64,000 bases of DNA, taken from contig NZ_CAXWGX010000031.1 of assembly GCF_964266745.1 (NCBI RefSeq), positions 29,890-93,889 of the forward strand. Reading direction: 5' to 3'. The position numbers and the translations under genes were made by a program. The notes below the pieces were generated by a model that saw only the letters and a list, made by a program, of their open reading frames with translations, did no database searches and had not been told where the DNA came from. Positions 1 through 7,522 of this stretch are shown in pieces (positions within the stretch are counted from its first letter, which is position 1; each line of letters starts with the position of its first letter). This stretch comes from Propionicimonas sp020161015. Its GTDB lineage: Bacteria > Actinomycetota > Actinomycetes > Propionibacteriales > Propionibacteriaceae.

Positions 1-177
1 GGTGAGCCCCGCGCGCATCAGGGCCGTGTCGCGGGAGTCGAGCACGCCGTCGATCAGCGACGGGGCGTCGGCGAGCGAGGCGAGCAGGAGGCTGCGGGCG
101 CTCGCGGACTTCGATCCGGGGACGACCACGTGGCCGCGCAGCGGGGACGTGGCGACCGGGGCCGTCCAGGGGATCAA
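1..177 (-). CDS. aroA: 3-phosphoshikimate 1-carboxyvinyltransferase (EPSP synthase), N-terminal part, cut by window edge
   Basis: Shikimate pathway enzyme that joins phosphoenolpyruvate to shikimate-3-phosphate. Only the first 59 codons lie inside the window. The reverse strand reads PWTAPVATSPLRG, then the family signature VPGSKSASARSLLLASLAD, with Lys23, Ser24 and Arg28 at the substrate-binding positions, and SRDTALM around residue 50. The start is taken as TTG at 177, which overlaps the TGA of the DoxX gene (TTGA), so the two genes look translationally coupled. The identification rests on the signature; the rest of the gene lies to the left of base 1. Confidence 0.85.
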   Translation of the reverse strand, partial: MIPWTAPVATSPLRGHVVVPGSKSASARSLLLASLADAPSLIDGVLDSRDTALMRAGLT

Positions 178-758
178 GAAAGCACGCCCTCCACGCTCTT
201 GCGAGCCTTGCGCACCGAACGGCGGGCGATCCGTGCCGCGTCCTCGGCCGCTCCGCGGGCGTCGCGCTCGAGCTCGGCCTTGCGGCGGGCGGCGTCCTTG
301 GCGAGCAGCTGCTTCTGGGTGCGCAGGCGCCAGGCCAGGGTGGGCTTGCCCTCGGTGTCCTGGGCGGCCAGCAGCACGCCCCCGAGCAGCGCCACGTTCT
401 TGGACAGCAGGGCGCGGGTCGTGGCCTTGTCCGGCCCCTTCAGGGGGTTCGTCGCGAGGACGTGCGGAACCATCGTGGCGGCGAGGATGCCCGCCCCGCA
501 GCGCCGTCCCAGCCCCGTGGCGAGGCTGAGGCCACCGACCACCTGGAGCGCCCCGGTGAGCTTGACCAGACCGGCGGTGTCCTCGGGCAGGTAGCCCCGC
601 ACCGACTCGGGGACGGTCGAGGCCACCAGGGGCAGCACCTTGTCCGCGACCGGCTCTGCGGCGGGCACCAGCTCCTCGGGGTGCTGGATCGCCTTGATGC
701 CGTTGATCACGAAGTAGCTGGCGAGCATCGACCGGGCGACGAAGCGCAGAAGACTCAT
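174..758 (-). CDS. DoxX family membrane protein
   Basis: Small integral membrane protein of 194 residues. It has the DoxX layout: an N-terminal hydrophobic helix (about 5-25), a helix pair rich in Gly and Leu (about 68-98, LTGALQVVGGLSLATGLG) and another near 115-132. A charged Lys/Arg/Ala-rich tail covers about 140-194 and is probably cytoplasmic. Members of this family are linked to redox and thiol stress in mycobacteria, but the function here is not shown by the sequence. It lies directly upstream of aroA on the same strand with a 4-base overlap and is transcribed away from the DUF2892 gene. Confidence 0.75.
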   Translation of the reverse strand: MSLLRFVARSMLASYFVINGIKAIQHPEELVPAAEPVADKVLPLVASTVPESVRGYLPEDTAGLVKLTGALQVVGGLSLATGLGRRCGAGILAATMVPHVLATNPLKGPDKATTRALLSKNVALLGGVLLAAQDTEGKPTLAWRLRTQKQLLAKDAARRKAELERDARGAAEDAARIARRSVRKARKSVEGVLS

Positions 759-872
759 GCCCTATTACTACCCCGATCGACACCGGGTGCCAAGCGCGTC
801 CCGATCGCGTGTATCCCTTCGGCCCGCCGGCGCGTCAGTGCTGGTGAGGAAACCCGAGGAGAGGAAACGGTC

Positions 873-1085
873 ATGACGACCAACGTGGGAAGCACCGACA
901 AGATCATCCGGATCGGCCTGGCGGCGGTCGCCGCACTGATCGCCGTGCTCACCGGAGCGGGCACGGTGGGCGGCATCCTGCTGTTCGTGGTGGCCGGCGT
1001 GCTGCTGGTGACCGCACTGGTGGGCTTCTGCCCCCTGTACCGGCTGTTCGGGGTGAACACGTGCAAGGTCCCTTCGGCGAAGTGA
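873..1085 (+). CDS. DUF2892 family small membrane protein
   Basis: A 70-residue protein with two predicted membrane helices (about 11-30 and 33-52) and the closing motif CPLYRLFGVNTC, which is typical of YgaP/DUF2892 inner-membrane proteins. Relatives often accompany rhodanese or sulfur-handling genes, but no rhodanese domain is fused here. The ATG at 873 follows a good ribosome-binding site (gaggaaacgg). The gene is divergent from the DoxX gene and stands alone before the ECF sigma factor gene. Confidence 0.7.
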   Translation: MTTNVGSTDKIIRIGLAAVAALIAVLTGAGTVGGILLFVVAGVLLVTALVGFCPLYRLFGVNTCKVPSAK

Positions 1086-1121
1086 GCGGGGACGCGCCGT
1101 CGGACGGCTAGATTTCGAGCC

Positions 1122-1922
1122 GTGCAGGAACTGGGGGAGCGAGTGGCCGGCGAGGTGCCGGGCCTGCTGCGGTACGCCCTCCTGCTGACCCGGGACCGCG
1201 AGGCGGCCGAGGACCTCGTCCAGGACACGGTGGTCAGGGCGCTGGAGCGCGCCGACCAGTTCCGCGGGGAGGCGTCGGTGGCCACCTGGCTGCACCGGAT
1301 CATGTTCACCCGGTTCGTCGACGGCACCCGTCGGACGGCGCCCGAGCTGCGGGCGGAGGAGGAACTGGTCGACGCGGTCGAGGCCGCCTGGCGCGACGAC
1401 GCCTACACGGTCGCCGCGGAGGTCGTGATCGAGCGGGCCGAGCAGCGCGAGGAACTGCGGGACGCCCTGCTCCGCCTGCCCGTCGCGTACCGGACGGCCG
1501 TCGTCCTGCACGACGTCGAGGGTCTCACCGCCCGCGCCGTGGCCGAGGTGCAGGGCGTCTCGCTGGCGGCGTCCAAGCAGCGGATCCGGCGGGGACGGGA
1601 GATGCTCGTCTCCGCCCTGGCGCGCGGCGCCGAGCGGCGGGCGGCGCTGACCGGGGTGCCGCTGAACTGCTGGCAGGCGCGCAGCCGCATCGACGACTAC
1701 CTGGCCGGCGAGCTGGGCACCCGCGAGCGCACCCGCCTCGAGGCGCACCTGGCCGGCTGCCCCACCTGCCCTGCCCTGTACGCCGGCATCGTCGGGGTGA
1801 CCGCTGCCCTGGGCGGCCTGCGCGACCCGGACTCGGTCGTGCCGCCGCGCCTGGCAGGACGCGTCCGGGAGGCCCTGGGCGCGTCCGGTGCGCACCGGCC
1901 GGGTGTCGGGGGCACGGCGTAG
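1122..1922 (+). CDS. ECF sigma factor with a C-terminal zinc-finger (anti-sigma-like) domain
   Basis: RNA polymerase sigma factor of 266 residues. Region 2 is at about 15-70 (EAAEDLVQDTVVRALERA, then TWLHRIMFTRFVD). Region 4 is at about 105-165 (ALLRLPVAYRTAVVLHDVEGLT, then a helix-turn-helix ending SKQRIRRGREML). A C-terminal extension of about 80 residues has the zf-HC2 pattern: NCWQARSRIDDYLAGEL, then HLAGCPTC, which is H-x3-C-x2-C. Separate anti-sigma factors normally carry this zinc domain, and no separate anti-sigma gene follows. The start is GTG at 1122. The protein may be self-regulated by thiol or metal state; that is inference. Confidence 0.8.
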   Translation: MQELGERVAGEVPGLLRYALLLTRDREAAEDLVQDTVVRALERADQFRGEASVATWLHRIMFTRFVDGTRRTAPELRAEEELVDAVEAAWRDDAYTVAAEVVIERAEQREELRDALLRLPVAYRTAVVLHDVEGLTARAVAEVQGVSLAASKQRIRRGREMLVSALARGAERRAALTGVPLNCWQARSRIDDYLAGELGTRERTRLEAHLAGCPTCPALYAGIVGVTAALGGLRDPDSVVPPRLAGRVREALGASGAHRPGVGGTA

Positions 1923-1932
1923 GGTCGGTGCC

Positions 1933-2622
1933 ATGTGCGGACGCTATGCGCTGTCGCAGGCGGGGGAGGACCTCGAGGAGTACTTCGAGATCGACGAGGT
2001 GGCCGGACCCCTCCCCGGCCCCGACTACAACATCGCCCCGACCGACCCGGTGCCGGCGGTGTTCGAGCGCGACCGGCCGGGCGGCCGCGCCCGCGTGCTG
2101 GCCGGGGTCCGCTGGGGACTGGTGCCGTCGTGGGCGAAGGACGCCTCCGGCGCGGCGCGGCTGATCAACGCCCGCATGGAGACCGTCGCCGAGAAGCCCG
2201 CCTTCCGCAAGGCGTTCGCCTCCCGGCGGTGCCTGCTGCCCGCCGACGGCTACTACGAGTGGTATCCCGTTCAGGTGGGCGGCAGGCCGGCGAAGCAGCC
2301 CTACTTCATCCGGCCTGCGGGGGGTGGGTTGTTCGTGATGGCCGGGCTCTACGAGTTCTGGAAGGCGCCCGACGGGCAATGGCTGACGACCGCCACGGTG
2401 ATCACGACCTCCGCCGCGGACGAGGTCGGCCACATCCACGACCGGATGCCGCTGGCGGTGACCAGGGAGAACTGGGACGCCTGGCTCGACCCCTCCTTCG
2501 CCGGGGACGCCCGGGGCCTGCTGACGGTGCCCGCGCCGCAGCTGGAGGCCTACCCGGTGTCGATGGCCGTGAACAAGGTGGCGAACGACGGGCCGGAGCT
2601 GATCGTGCCGCTGGCGGAATAA
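1933..2622 (+). CDS. SOS response-associated peptidase (SRAP, HMCES/YedK family)
   Basis: Protein of 229 residues that crosslinks to abasic sites in single-stranded DNA and so shields them. Cys2 directly after the initiator Met (MCGRYAL) is the catalytic and crosslinking residue. Other family motifs are present: YNIAPTDPVP, WGLVPSWAKD, NARMETVAEKPAFRKAF, RRCLLPADGYYEW and the active-site segment HDRMPL. The ATG at 1933 is fixed by the need for Cys2. The gene sits between two sigma factor genes, and its last codons overlap the candidate SigH-type promoter of the next gene. Mycobacteria also have an SRAP gene close to aroA and sigH. Confidence 0.92.
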   Translation: MCGRYALSQAGEDLEEYFEIDEVAGPLPGPDYNIAPTDPVPAVFERDRPGGRARVLAGVRWGLVPSWAKDASGAARLINARMETVAEKPAFRKAFASRRCLLPADGYYEWYPVQVGGRPAKQPYFIRPAGGGLFVMAGLYEFWKAPDGQWLTTATVITTSAADEVGHIHDRMPLAVTRENWDAWLDPSFAGDARGLLTVPAPQLEAYPVSMAVNKVANDGPELIVPLAE

Positions 2623-2642
2623 CCGCCGCCGTCACACCCGTT
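2616..2642 (+). promoter_or_regulatory. Candidate SigH/SigR-type promoter before the sigma factor gene
   Basis: GGAAT at 2616-2620 is followed by exactly 18 bases and then CGTT at 2639-2642. This equals the consensus for thiol-stress sigma factors of the SigR/SigH group (GGAAT, about 18 bases, GTT). It lies about 90 bases before the start of the SigH-type gene, inside the last codons of the SRAP gene. It would give the autoregulation known for this sigma group. Seen by eye only; no start site is mapped. Confidence 0.6.
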
Positions 2643-2729
2643 GAGGAGGGCGTGATCGACACCCTGGACCCGGCCGCCCGCCTCGCCGTCCCCGGGACCC
2701 GTCGTGAGCACCCGCTAGGCTCGTTCGTG

Positions 2730-3353
2730 ATGAACCTGCCAACCATGCCCGAGGCGACAGACCTCGACCGGCCGGAGACCGACCAGGAGCGTGCCGAGCG
2801 GTTCGAGGGCGAGGCCCTCGCCTACCTCGACCAGCTCTACGGCGCCGCCCTGCGGATGACGCGCAACCCGTCCGACGCCGAGGACCTCGTCCAGGAGACC
2901 TACGCGAAGGCGTACGCCTCGTTCCACCAGTTCACGCCCGGCACGAACCTCAAGGCCTGGCTGTACCGGATCCTGACGAACACCTTCATCAACACCTACC
3001 GCAAGAAGCAGCGCCAGCCGCAGACGTCCGGGCAGGAGGTCGAGGACTGGCAGCTCGCCCGCGCGGAGGCGCACACCTCGACCGGGCTCCGCTCGGCCGA
3101 GATGGAGGCGCTCGACCGCATGCCCCACTCGGCGGTGACCGACGCGATGAACGCCCTGTCGCCGGACTTCCGGCTCGCCGTGTACCTCGCCGACGTGGAG
3201 GGCTTCTCGTACAAGGAGATCGCCGAGATCATGGGCACCCCGATCGGCACGGTGATGTCGAGGCTGAACCGTGGACGCAACCAGCTGCGTGCCTCCCTCG
3301 CCGATTTCGCCCGTGAGCACGGCCTGATCGGTGGTGACCGCGATGATGCATGA
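2730..3353 (+). CDS. sigH: RNA polymerase sigma factor, SigH/SigR type (thiol-oxidative and heat stress)
   Basis: ECF sigma factor of about 207 residues. Region 2 reads YGAALRMTRNPSDAEDLVQET, then TNLKAWLYRILTNTFINTYRKK. Region 4 reads ALSPDFRLAVYLADVEGFSYKEIAEIMG, then GTVMSRLNRGRNQLR. These match the SigR (Streptomyces) and SigH (Mycobacterium) group closely. The start is uncertain: ATG 2730 is chosen, and GTG 2727 and ATG 2745 are alternatives. The downstream gene, which overlaps by 11 bases, encodes the matching zinc anti-sigma factor. A promoter of its own class stands upstream, suggesting positive autoregulation. Confidence 0.9.
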   Translation: MNLPTMPEATDLDRPETDQERAERFEGEALAYLDQLYGAALRMTRNPSDAEDLVQETYAKAYASFHQFTPGTNLKAWLYRILTNTFINTYRKKQRQPQTSGQEVEDWQLARAEAHTSTGLRSAEMEALDRMPHSAVTDAMNALSPDFRLAVYLADVEGFSYKEIAEIMGTPIGTVMSRLNRGRNQLRASLADFAREHGLIGGDRDDA

Positions 3354-3603
3354 GTTCGAGGACTGCACGGAGGTGCTGCAGCACCTCTACGAGTTCCACG
3401 ACCACGAGCTCACCGAGGAGGAGGCGGACGAGATCCGCGCCCACCTGCTCGCCTGTGAGCCGTGCCTGGACCACTACCAGGTCGAGGACGCCATGCGCCT
3501 GCTGATCCGCAAGTGCTGTTCGGAGGAGAAGGCGCCCGACACCCTCCGGCTGCGCGTGCAGGCCACCTACACCCGCACCGTGGTGATCACCGAGACCGAC
3601 TGA
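3343..3603 (+). CDS. rshA: Zinc-binding redox anti-sigma factor (RshA/RsrA family)
   Basis: Protein of about 86 residues that binds the upstream sigma factor and releases it when its thiols are oxidised. The ZAS motif is complete: a His in FHDHEL, then H-x3-C-x2-C in AHLLACEPC. The downstream pair RKCCSEEKAPDTLR, typical of RsrA, is also present. The start is ATG 3343 or 3346, within the end of the sigma gene, so translation is probably coupled. A strong terminator hairpin follows 40 bases after the stop. Family function is known; the pairing is inferred from adjacency. Confidence 0.88.
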   Translation: MMHEFEDCTEVLQHLYEFHDHELTEEEADEIRAHLLACEPCLDHYQVEDAMRLLIRKCCSEEKAPDTLRLRVQATYTRTVVITETD

Positions 3604-3643
3604 GCGCGGCGGATCCGCCGGCTCGCGTCCCCGGGAATGACGA

Positions 3644-3667
3644 AACCCCCGCCCACGGGCGGGGGTT
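3644..3667. terminator. Stem-loop terminator shared by convergent rshA and bL37 genes
   Basis: AACCCCCGCC at 3644-3653 and its exact complement GGCGGGGGTT at 3658-3667 form a 10-base-pair stem with a 4-base loop. It sits between the stop of the anti-sigma gene and the stop of the bL37 gene on the opposite strand. The stem ends carry AA/TT pairs on both sides, so it could work in both directions. Confidence 0.7.
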
Positions 3668-3687
3668 CGACGTTCCGGCGGCGATCC

Positions 3688-3762
3688 TCAGGCGTTCGGG
3701 CGCTTGCCGTGGTTAGCAGCGCTCTTCCTGCGGGAACGGCGCTTACGGCCACCCTTACCCAT
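3688..3762 (-). CDS. 50S ribosomal protein bL37 (AURKAIP1/COX24 domain), 24 residues
   Basis: A 24-codon gene, too short for ordinary gene callers. Its product starts MGKGGRKRRSRRKSAA and ends NHGKRPNA. It is almost purely basic and matches the small actinobacterial ribosomal protein bL37 (annotated as AURKAIP1/COX24 domain-containing protein), which is found on mycobacterial 50S subunits. An AGGAGA ribosome-binding site lies 5 bases before the ATG. The position next to the sigma factor pair and the histidine kinase fits other actinobacteria. It ends facing the rshA terminator. Confidence 0.85.
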   Translation of the reverse strand: MGKGGRKRRSRRKSAANHGKRPNA

Positions 3763-3866
3763 CGTGGTCTCCTAGCAGTCGACGTTTCGGCGCGTCGATC
3801 GACGCGAGGGCCCATTCTGCCAGCCCCTGCCCGGACGGTCCAACCGGAGTCAGTAGGGTGGCGGGC

Positions 3867-5318
3867 ATGGAGACGATGGAGCAGGTGATCAGGCGCCATT
3901 GCGTTCTCACCGACGAGGACTGCCAGTGGCTCACCCAGCTCGTCGACGAGTGGTCGCTGCTGGCCGACCTGGCGTTCGCCGACCTGATCCTGTGGGTGCC
4001 CGACAGCGACCCGAACGTCTTCTGGGCGTGCGCGCAGGTGCGTCCGACCACCGGCCCGACCTCGCTGGAGGACGACGTGGTGGGGGAGGAGATCGCCTAC
4101 GACCCCGAGCACCTGGTGACCGAGGCGTTCCTGTCCCAGCAGATCAGTCACACCAGCGGCAACAAGCTCCACGCCGGCATCCCGGTCGACGTCCAGGCCA
4201 TCCCGATCATCAAGGGCGACCAGGTGCTGGGCGTCGTCGAGATGCACACCAACCAGATGGGCGTGCGGGCACCGGGCGCGCTCGAGGACGCCTACCTCGA
4301 GGCGGCGCAGGTCATCGCCGGCATGGTGCACCGGCACGAGTTCCCGCTCGGTGGCGACCGGCGGGTGCCGTGGGTGTCACCGCGGGTCGGCGACGGCATG
4401 ATCCGGGTGGCCCCGTCGGGCCAGATCGTCTTCGCCAGCCCCAACGCGCTGAGCGCGTACCGCCGCCTCGGCCTGGCCAGCGACCTGTACGGCGAGGACT
4501 TCGTCGCGGTCACCCGCTCGCTGCTGAAGGAGCGCACGCCGGTGGACCGTCCGCTGGCCGCGACGCTGGTCGGCCGCGGGTCGTCCGAACTCGACCTGGA
4601 GACGAGCACGGCCAACGTCCGCCTCCGAGTGCTCGCGCTGACGTCCGGCGACGGGCCGGACGGGCTGCTCGTGATGTGCCGCGACACGACAGAACTGCGC
4701 TCGCGCGAGCGGCAGCTCGTCACCAAGGACGCGACCATCCGCGAGATCCACCACCGCGTGAAGAACAACCTCCAGACGGTGGCCGCGCTGCTGCGACTGC
4801 AGGCCCGCCGCATCGCCTCCCCCGAGGCCAAGGGCGCGCTGAACGACGCCATGAAGCGGGTGGCGGCCATCGCGGTCGTCCACGAGATCCTCAGCCAGGC
4901 GTTCGACTCCGCGGTGAAGTTCGACGACGTGGCGGACCGGCTGCTGCGGATGGTCGGCGACGTGGCCGCCACCGGCGGCAAGGTGCGGATGGTGAGGCAG
5001 GGGTCGTTCGGCTACGTGCCGGCGGACGTGGCGACGAGCCTCTCGCTCGTGCTCACCGAGCTGTGCCAGAACGCCGTGGAGCACGGCCTGCGCGACCAGT
5101 CGGGCGAGGTGCTGGTGCGCCCGCAGCAGCAGGACGGCGAGCTGGTGGTGGAGGTGGTCAACCACGGGGAGCCGCTGCCCGAGGGCTTCCGGATCACCAG
5201 CTCGACCAGCCTCGGGCTGTCGATCGTCAGCACCCTGGTCGCCGACCTGGGCGGGGAGTTCTCACTGGCCTCGGAGGACGACGCCACCACGGCGACGGTC
5301 CGGGTTCCCCTGATCTGA
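3867..5318 (+). CDS. pdtaS: Sensor histidine kinase, PdtaS type
   Basis: Cytosolic two-component kinase of 483 residues with no membrane segment. An N-terminal GAF-like domain (about 1-150, opening HCVLTDEDCQWLTQLVDEW and LLADLAFADLILWVP) is followed by a PAS-like domain (about 165-275, IRVAPSGQIVFASPNALSAY). Then comes a HisKA_2 dimerisation helix with the phospho-acceptor His in EIHHRVKNNLQTVAALLRLQ and an HATPase domain (ELCQNAVEHG, later LGLSIVSTLV). In mycobacteria PdtaS phosphorylates the RNA-binding antiterminator PdtaR; no response regulator gene is next to it here. ATG 3867 is preferred over GTG 3858. Confidence 0.88.
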   Translation: METMEQVIRRHCVLTDEDCQWLTQLVDEWSLLADLAFADLILWVPDSDPNVFWACAQVRPTTGPTSLEDDVVGEEIAYDPEHLVTEAFLSQQISHTSGNKLHAGIPVDVQAIPIIKGDQVLGVVEMHTNQMGVRAPGALEDAYLEAAQVIAGMVHRHEFPLGGDRRVPWVSPRVGDGMIRVAPSGQIVFASPNALSAYRRLGLASDLYGEDFVAVTRSLLKERTPVDRPLAATLVGRGSSELDLETSTANVRLRVLALTSGDGPDGLLVMCRDTTELRSRERQLVTKDATIREIHHRVKNNLQTVAALLRLQARRIASPEAKGALNDAMKRVAAIAVVHEILSQAFDSAVKFDDVADRLLRMVGDVAATGGKVRMVRQGSFGYVPADVATSLSLVLTELCQNAVEHGLRDQSGEVLVRPQQQDGELVVEVVNHGEPLPEGFRITSSTSLGLSIVSTLVADLGGEFSLASEDDATTATVRVPLI

Positions 5319-5367
5319 GAGGCCCGCTCCACGGGCCGGTCGGGGCGCCGCTCGGGCGCGGGAGTGG

Positions 5368-5619
5368 TCAGCTGTTGCGGACGCGCATGCGGGCGGCGCG
5401 GCGCTTCATGGCGCGGCGCTCGTCCTCGCTGAGCCCGCCCCACACACCATGGTCCTGTCCGGCGTCCAGCGCCCACTGCAGGCAGGCCTCGCGCACCTCG
5501 CAGCGTCGACAGACCTTCTTGGCCTCGGCGATCTGCATCAAGGCGGGTCCGGTATTGCCGATCGGGAAGAACAGCTCCGGATCCTCGGTCAGGCAGGCAG
5601 CCCTGTGGCGCCAGTCCAT
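5368..5619 (-). CDS. whiB1: WhiB1-type iron-sulfur transcription factor
   Basis: Protein of 83 residues with the four cluster ligands Cys9, Cys37, Cys40 and Cys46 (CRRCEVREAC), the GVWGG turn at 58-62 and a basic C-terminus (RRAMKRRAARMRVRNS) that contacts DNA. Length and sequence fit WhiB1, an essential nitric-oxide-sensitive [4Fe-4S] regulator that binds the primary sigma factor. An AAGGAGTG ribosome-binding site lies just before the ATG. The 209-base upstream gap is AT-richer than its surroundings and should hold its promoter; I could not assign exact elements. It lies beside the PdtaS-type kinase, as in mycobacteria. Confidence 0.88.
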   Translation of the reverse strand: MDWRHRAACLTEDPELFFPIGNTGPALMQIAEAKKVCRRCEVREACLQWALDAGQDHGVWGGLSEDERRAMKRRAARMRVRNS

Positions 5620-5828
5620 GAAGTAACACTCCTTGAGTAGGTGGGCCGGAAAACGGCGGTAGGCCCGATGCAGACCTCACCGGGCGCTGCGACAAAGCAC
5701 ACGCCCGGCGTCCAGACTGACAACTGTAGCTTGCCAGCACAAGATCCCCGCGTGTTTTTGCACATGTGCCGCGGCGTGGCTCGCCCCGATGCACGGACCG
5801 CCCGGAGCCCGGCGCTACGCTGGCGCGC

Positions 5829-6254
5829 ATGCCCGGCACCGCTCCCGAACGCCCGCTGCCCCTCGTGGTCGCGGTGGTCGGCGCCGCCCTCGCCGGGGTG
5901 GCGCTGGTCGTCCTCGCGATCGCCTCGCTCGCCGCAGGGCACGGCAGTTTCAGCGGTGGTGTCGGCCTGGTGCTCCTCGTCTACGGGGCCGCCATGCTGG
6001 CCGCCGCCTGGGGCCTGTGGCGCCGGAGCCTGTTCGGCCGGGGGCCCGTCGTGGCGTTCTCGCTGCTCAACCTGGCCGCCGGCGTCACCTTCACCGGCTC
6101 GTCCGGGTGGCTGTGGCTGGGGGTCGCGGTGTCCGCGGTCACGGCGGTCGCCGCCGCGCTCCCCGCGACTAGCGCAGCCCTCCACCTGCGGCGCGAGCCG
6201 GGGCAGGTCAACGAACTCGGCGAGCCCCTGCCGAGGGACGACCGAGGAAGGTGA
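5829..6254 (+). CDS. Small four-helix integral membrane protein, unknown function
   Basis: Product of 141 residues with four hydrophobic stretches: about 11-36 (LVVAVVGAALAGVALVVLAI), 43-63, 72-90 and 94-120. A short polar tail follows (HLRREPGQVNELGEPLPRDDRG). It resembles small conserved membrane proteins found near whiB1 in actinobacteria, but I cannot name a family function. The ATG at 5829 is preferred over an upstream in-frame start because the protein then opens with a short polar leader and a clear first helix. Its 3' end overlaps the convergent galK end by 47 bases. Confidence 0.6.
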   Translation: MPGTAPERPLPLVVAVVGAALAGVALVVLAIASLAAGHGSFSGGVGLVLLVYGAAMLAAAWGLWRRSLFGRGPVVAFSLLNLAAGVTFTGSSGWLWLGVAVSAVTAVAAALPATSAALHLRREPGQVNELGEPLPRDDRGR

Positions 6255-7344
6255 CGGGCTGCGGCAGCCCTGCGGCGGCGAAGGCCGCGATCACCGCCTC
6301 CGACACCGCGTCCACCCGGTCCGCGGACACGAGGGCCAGCACGCAGCCGCCGAAGCCGCCACCGGTCATCCGCGCCCCCAGTGCGCCCTCGGCCAGAGCG
6401 ACCTCCACCGCCAGGTCGACGCTCGCCTCCGTGATCTCGTAGTCGTCGCGCATGGACGCGTGCGACGCCGTCATCAGCCGCCCCAGCCCGGGGTAGTCGC
6501 CCGCGGCGAGCGCCGTCATCGCGTCCAGCACCCGCTGGTTCTCGGTGACGACGTGGCGGACACGCCGTCCGGTCTGCTCGGGGAGGCGCGCCAGGGCATC
6601 GTCGAGGTCGGTGACGTCACGAAGGGCCGGGACGCCGAGGAGGCGGCACGCCTCCTCGCAGCTGGCCCGCCGCGCGGCGTACTCGCCGTCCACATGGCTG
6701 TGCCGGGTGCGGGTGTCGATCACGAGGATCTCCAGCCCGGCCGCGGTGACCGCGAGCGGCACCTGCTGCGTCTCCAGGGTCCGGCAGTCGAGGAACAGGG
6801 CGTGGTCGGCGACGCACAGGGTGGACGCCGCCTGGTCGAGCAGTCCGGTGGGCGCGCCGACGTAGGCGTTCTCCGCCACCCGGGCGAGCTTGGCCCTGTC
6901 CATCGGCGCGATGTCGAGGCCGTTGAGGTCGGCGAGCGCGGTGAGGGCCGCGCACTCGATGGCCGCGGAGGAGGACAGTCCAGCGCCGAGCGGCACGTCG
7001 GAGGTGAGGACAAGGTCTGCACCAACGACCTCGTGGCCGGCCTCCCGCAGCGCCCACACCACGCCGGCCAGGTAGGAGTGCCAGCCCGGGGTGCCCGGCA
7101 CCAGCTCGTCCAGGCCGAGTTCGACGGTGTCGTCGAGGTCGACCGAGCGGAGCCGCCACCGTCCGTCCGTGCGCGGGGACGCGGCCAGGAACGCGGCCTG
7201 CGGCAGGGCGAACGGCAACACGAACCCGTCGTTGTAGTCGGTGTGCTCGCCGATCAGGTTGATCCGGCCGGGTCCGGACCAGACCCCGACGGGATCGGTG
7301 CCGGTGAGTGCGCGGAACGCGCCCGCCGCCTGGTCGGTGAGCAC
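6208..7344 (-). CDS. galK: Galactokinase
   Basis: GHMP kinase of 378 residues that phosphorylates galactose to galactose-1-phosphate in the Leloir pathway. The galactokinase signature is at about 22-45 (GRINLIGEHTDYNDGFVLPF). The ATP-binding GHMP motif is GAGLSSSAAIECA, and the C-terminal motif MTGGGFGGCVLAL is intact. The GTG start at 7344 is one base after the stop of the DUF6104 gene, so the gene is the last of the kgd-DUF6104-galK run. No galT or galE is next to it. The end overlaps a convergent gene. Confidence 0.92.
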   Translation of the reverse strand: MLTDQAAGAFRALTGTDPVGVWSGPGRINLIGEHTDYNDGFVLPFALPQAAFLAASPRTDGRWRLRSVDLDDTVELGLDELVPGTPGWHSYLAGVVWALREAGHEVVGADLVLTSDVPLGAGLSSSAAIECAALTALADLNGLDIAPMDRAKLARVAENAYVGAPTGLLDQAASTLCVADHALFLDCRTLETQQVPLAVTAAGLEILVIDTRTRHSHVDGEYAARRASCEEACRLLGVPALRDVTDLDDALARLPEQTGRRVRHVVTENQRVLDAMTALAAGDYPGLGRLMTASHASMRDDYEITEASVDLAVEVALAEGALGARMTGGGFGGCVLALVSADRVDAVSEAVIAAFAAAGLPQPVTFLGRPSAGARRVR

Positions 7345-7345
7345 C

Positions 7346-7522
7346 TCAGTCCTCCTCGTCGTCGAGGCGAGCCAGCCAGGTGGCCAGTCGCTCGACGGCA
7401 TTCTCGTGCTCCGGGTACAGGTCGACGAACAGGCTCAGTTTCTCGGACAGCCAGGCGAGGCTGACCTCCTCCTCGCCTCGCCGGTCGGCGAGCTCCTCGA
7501 TGCCGCGGTCGGTGAAATACAT
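7346..7522 (-). CDS. DUF6104 family small protein
   Basis: Product of 58 residues opening MYFTDRGIEELADRRGEEEVSLAWL and closing with the conserved acidic tail TWLARLDDEED. It matches a short conserved actinobacterial family commonly found just downstream of kgd/sucA. Its role is unknown; the sequence predicts a soluble acidic helical protein. The ATG shares one base with the kgd stop (TGATG), so translation is coupled, and galK follows after one base. Confidence 0.75.
   Translation of the reverse strand: MYFTDRGIEELADRRGEEEVSLAWLSEKLSLFVDLYPEHENAVERLATWLARLDDEED

Noticed and set aside
5743..5775. CRP-like operator upstream of whiB1
   Set aside because: GTG and CAC half-sites are 6 bases apart and not 8 as needed for the mycobacterial CRP consensus, so the match is not convincing.
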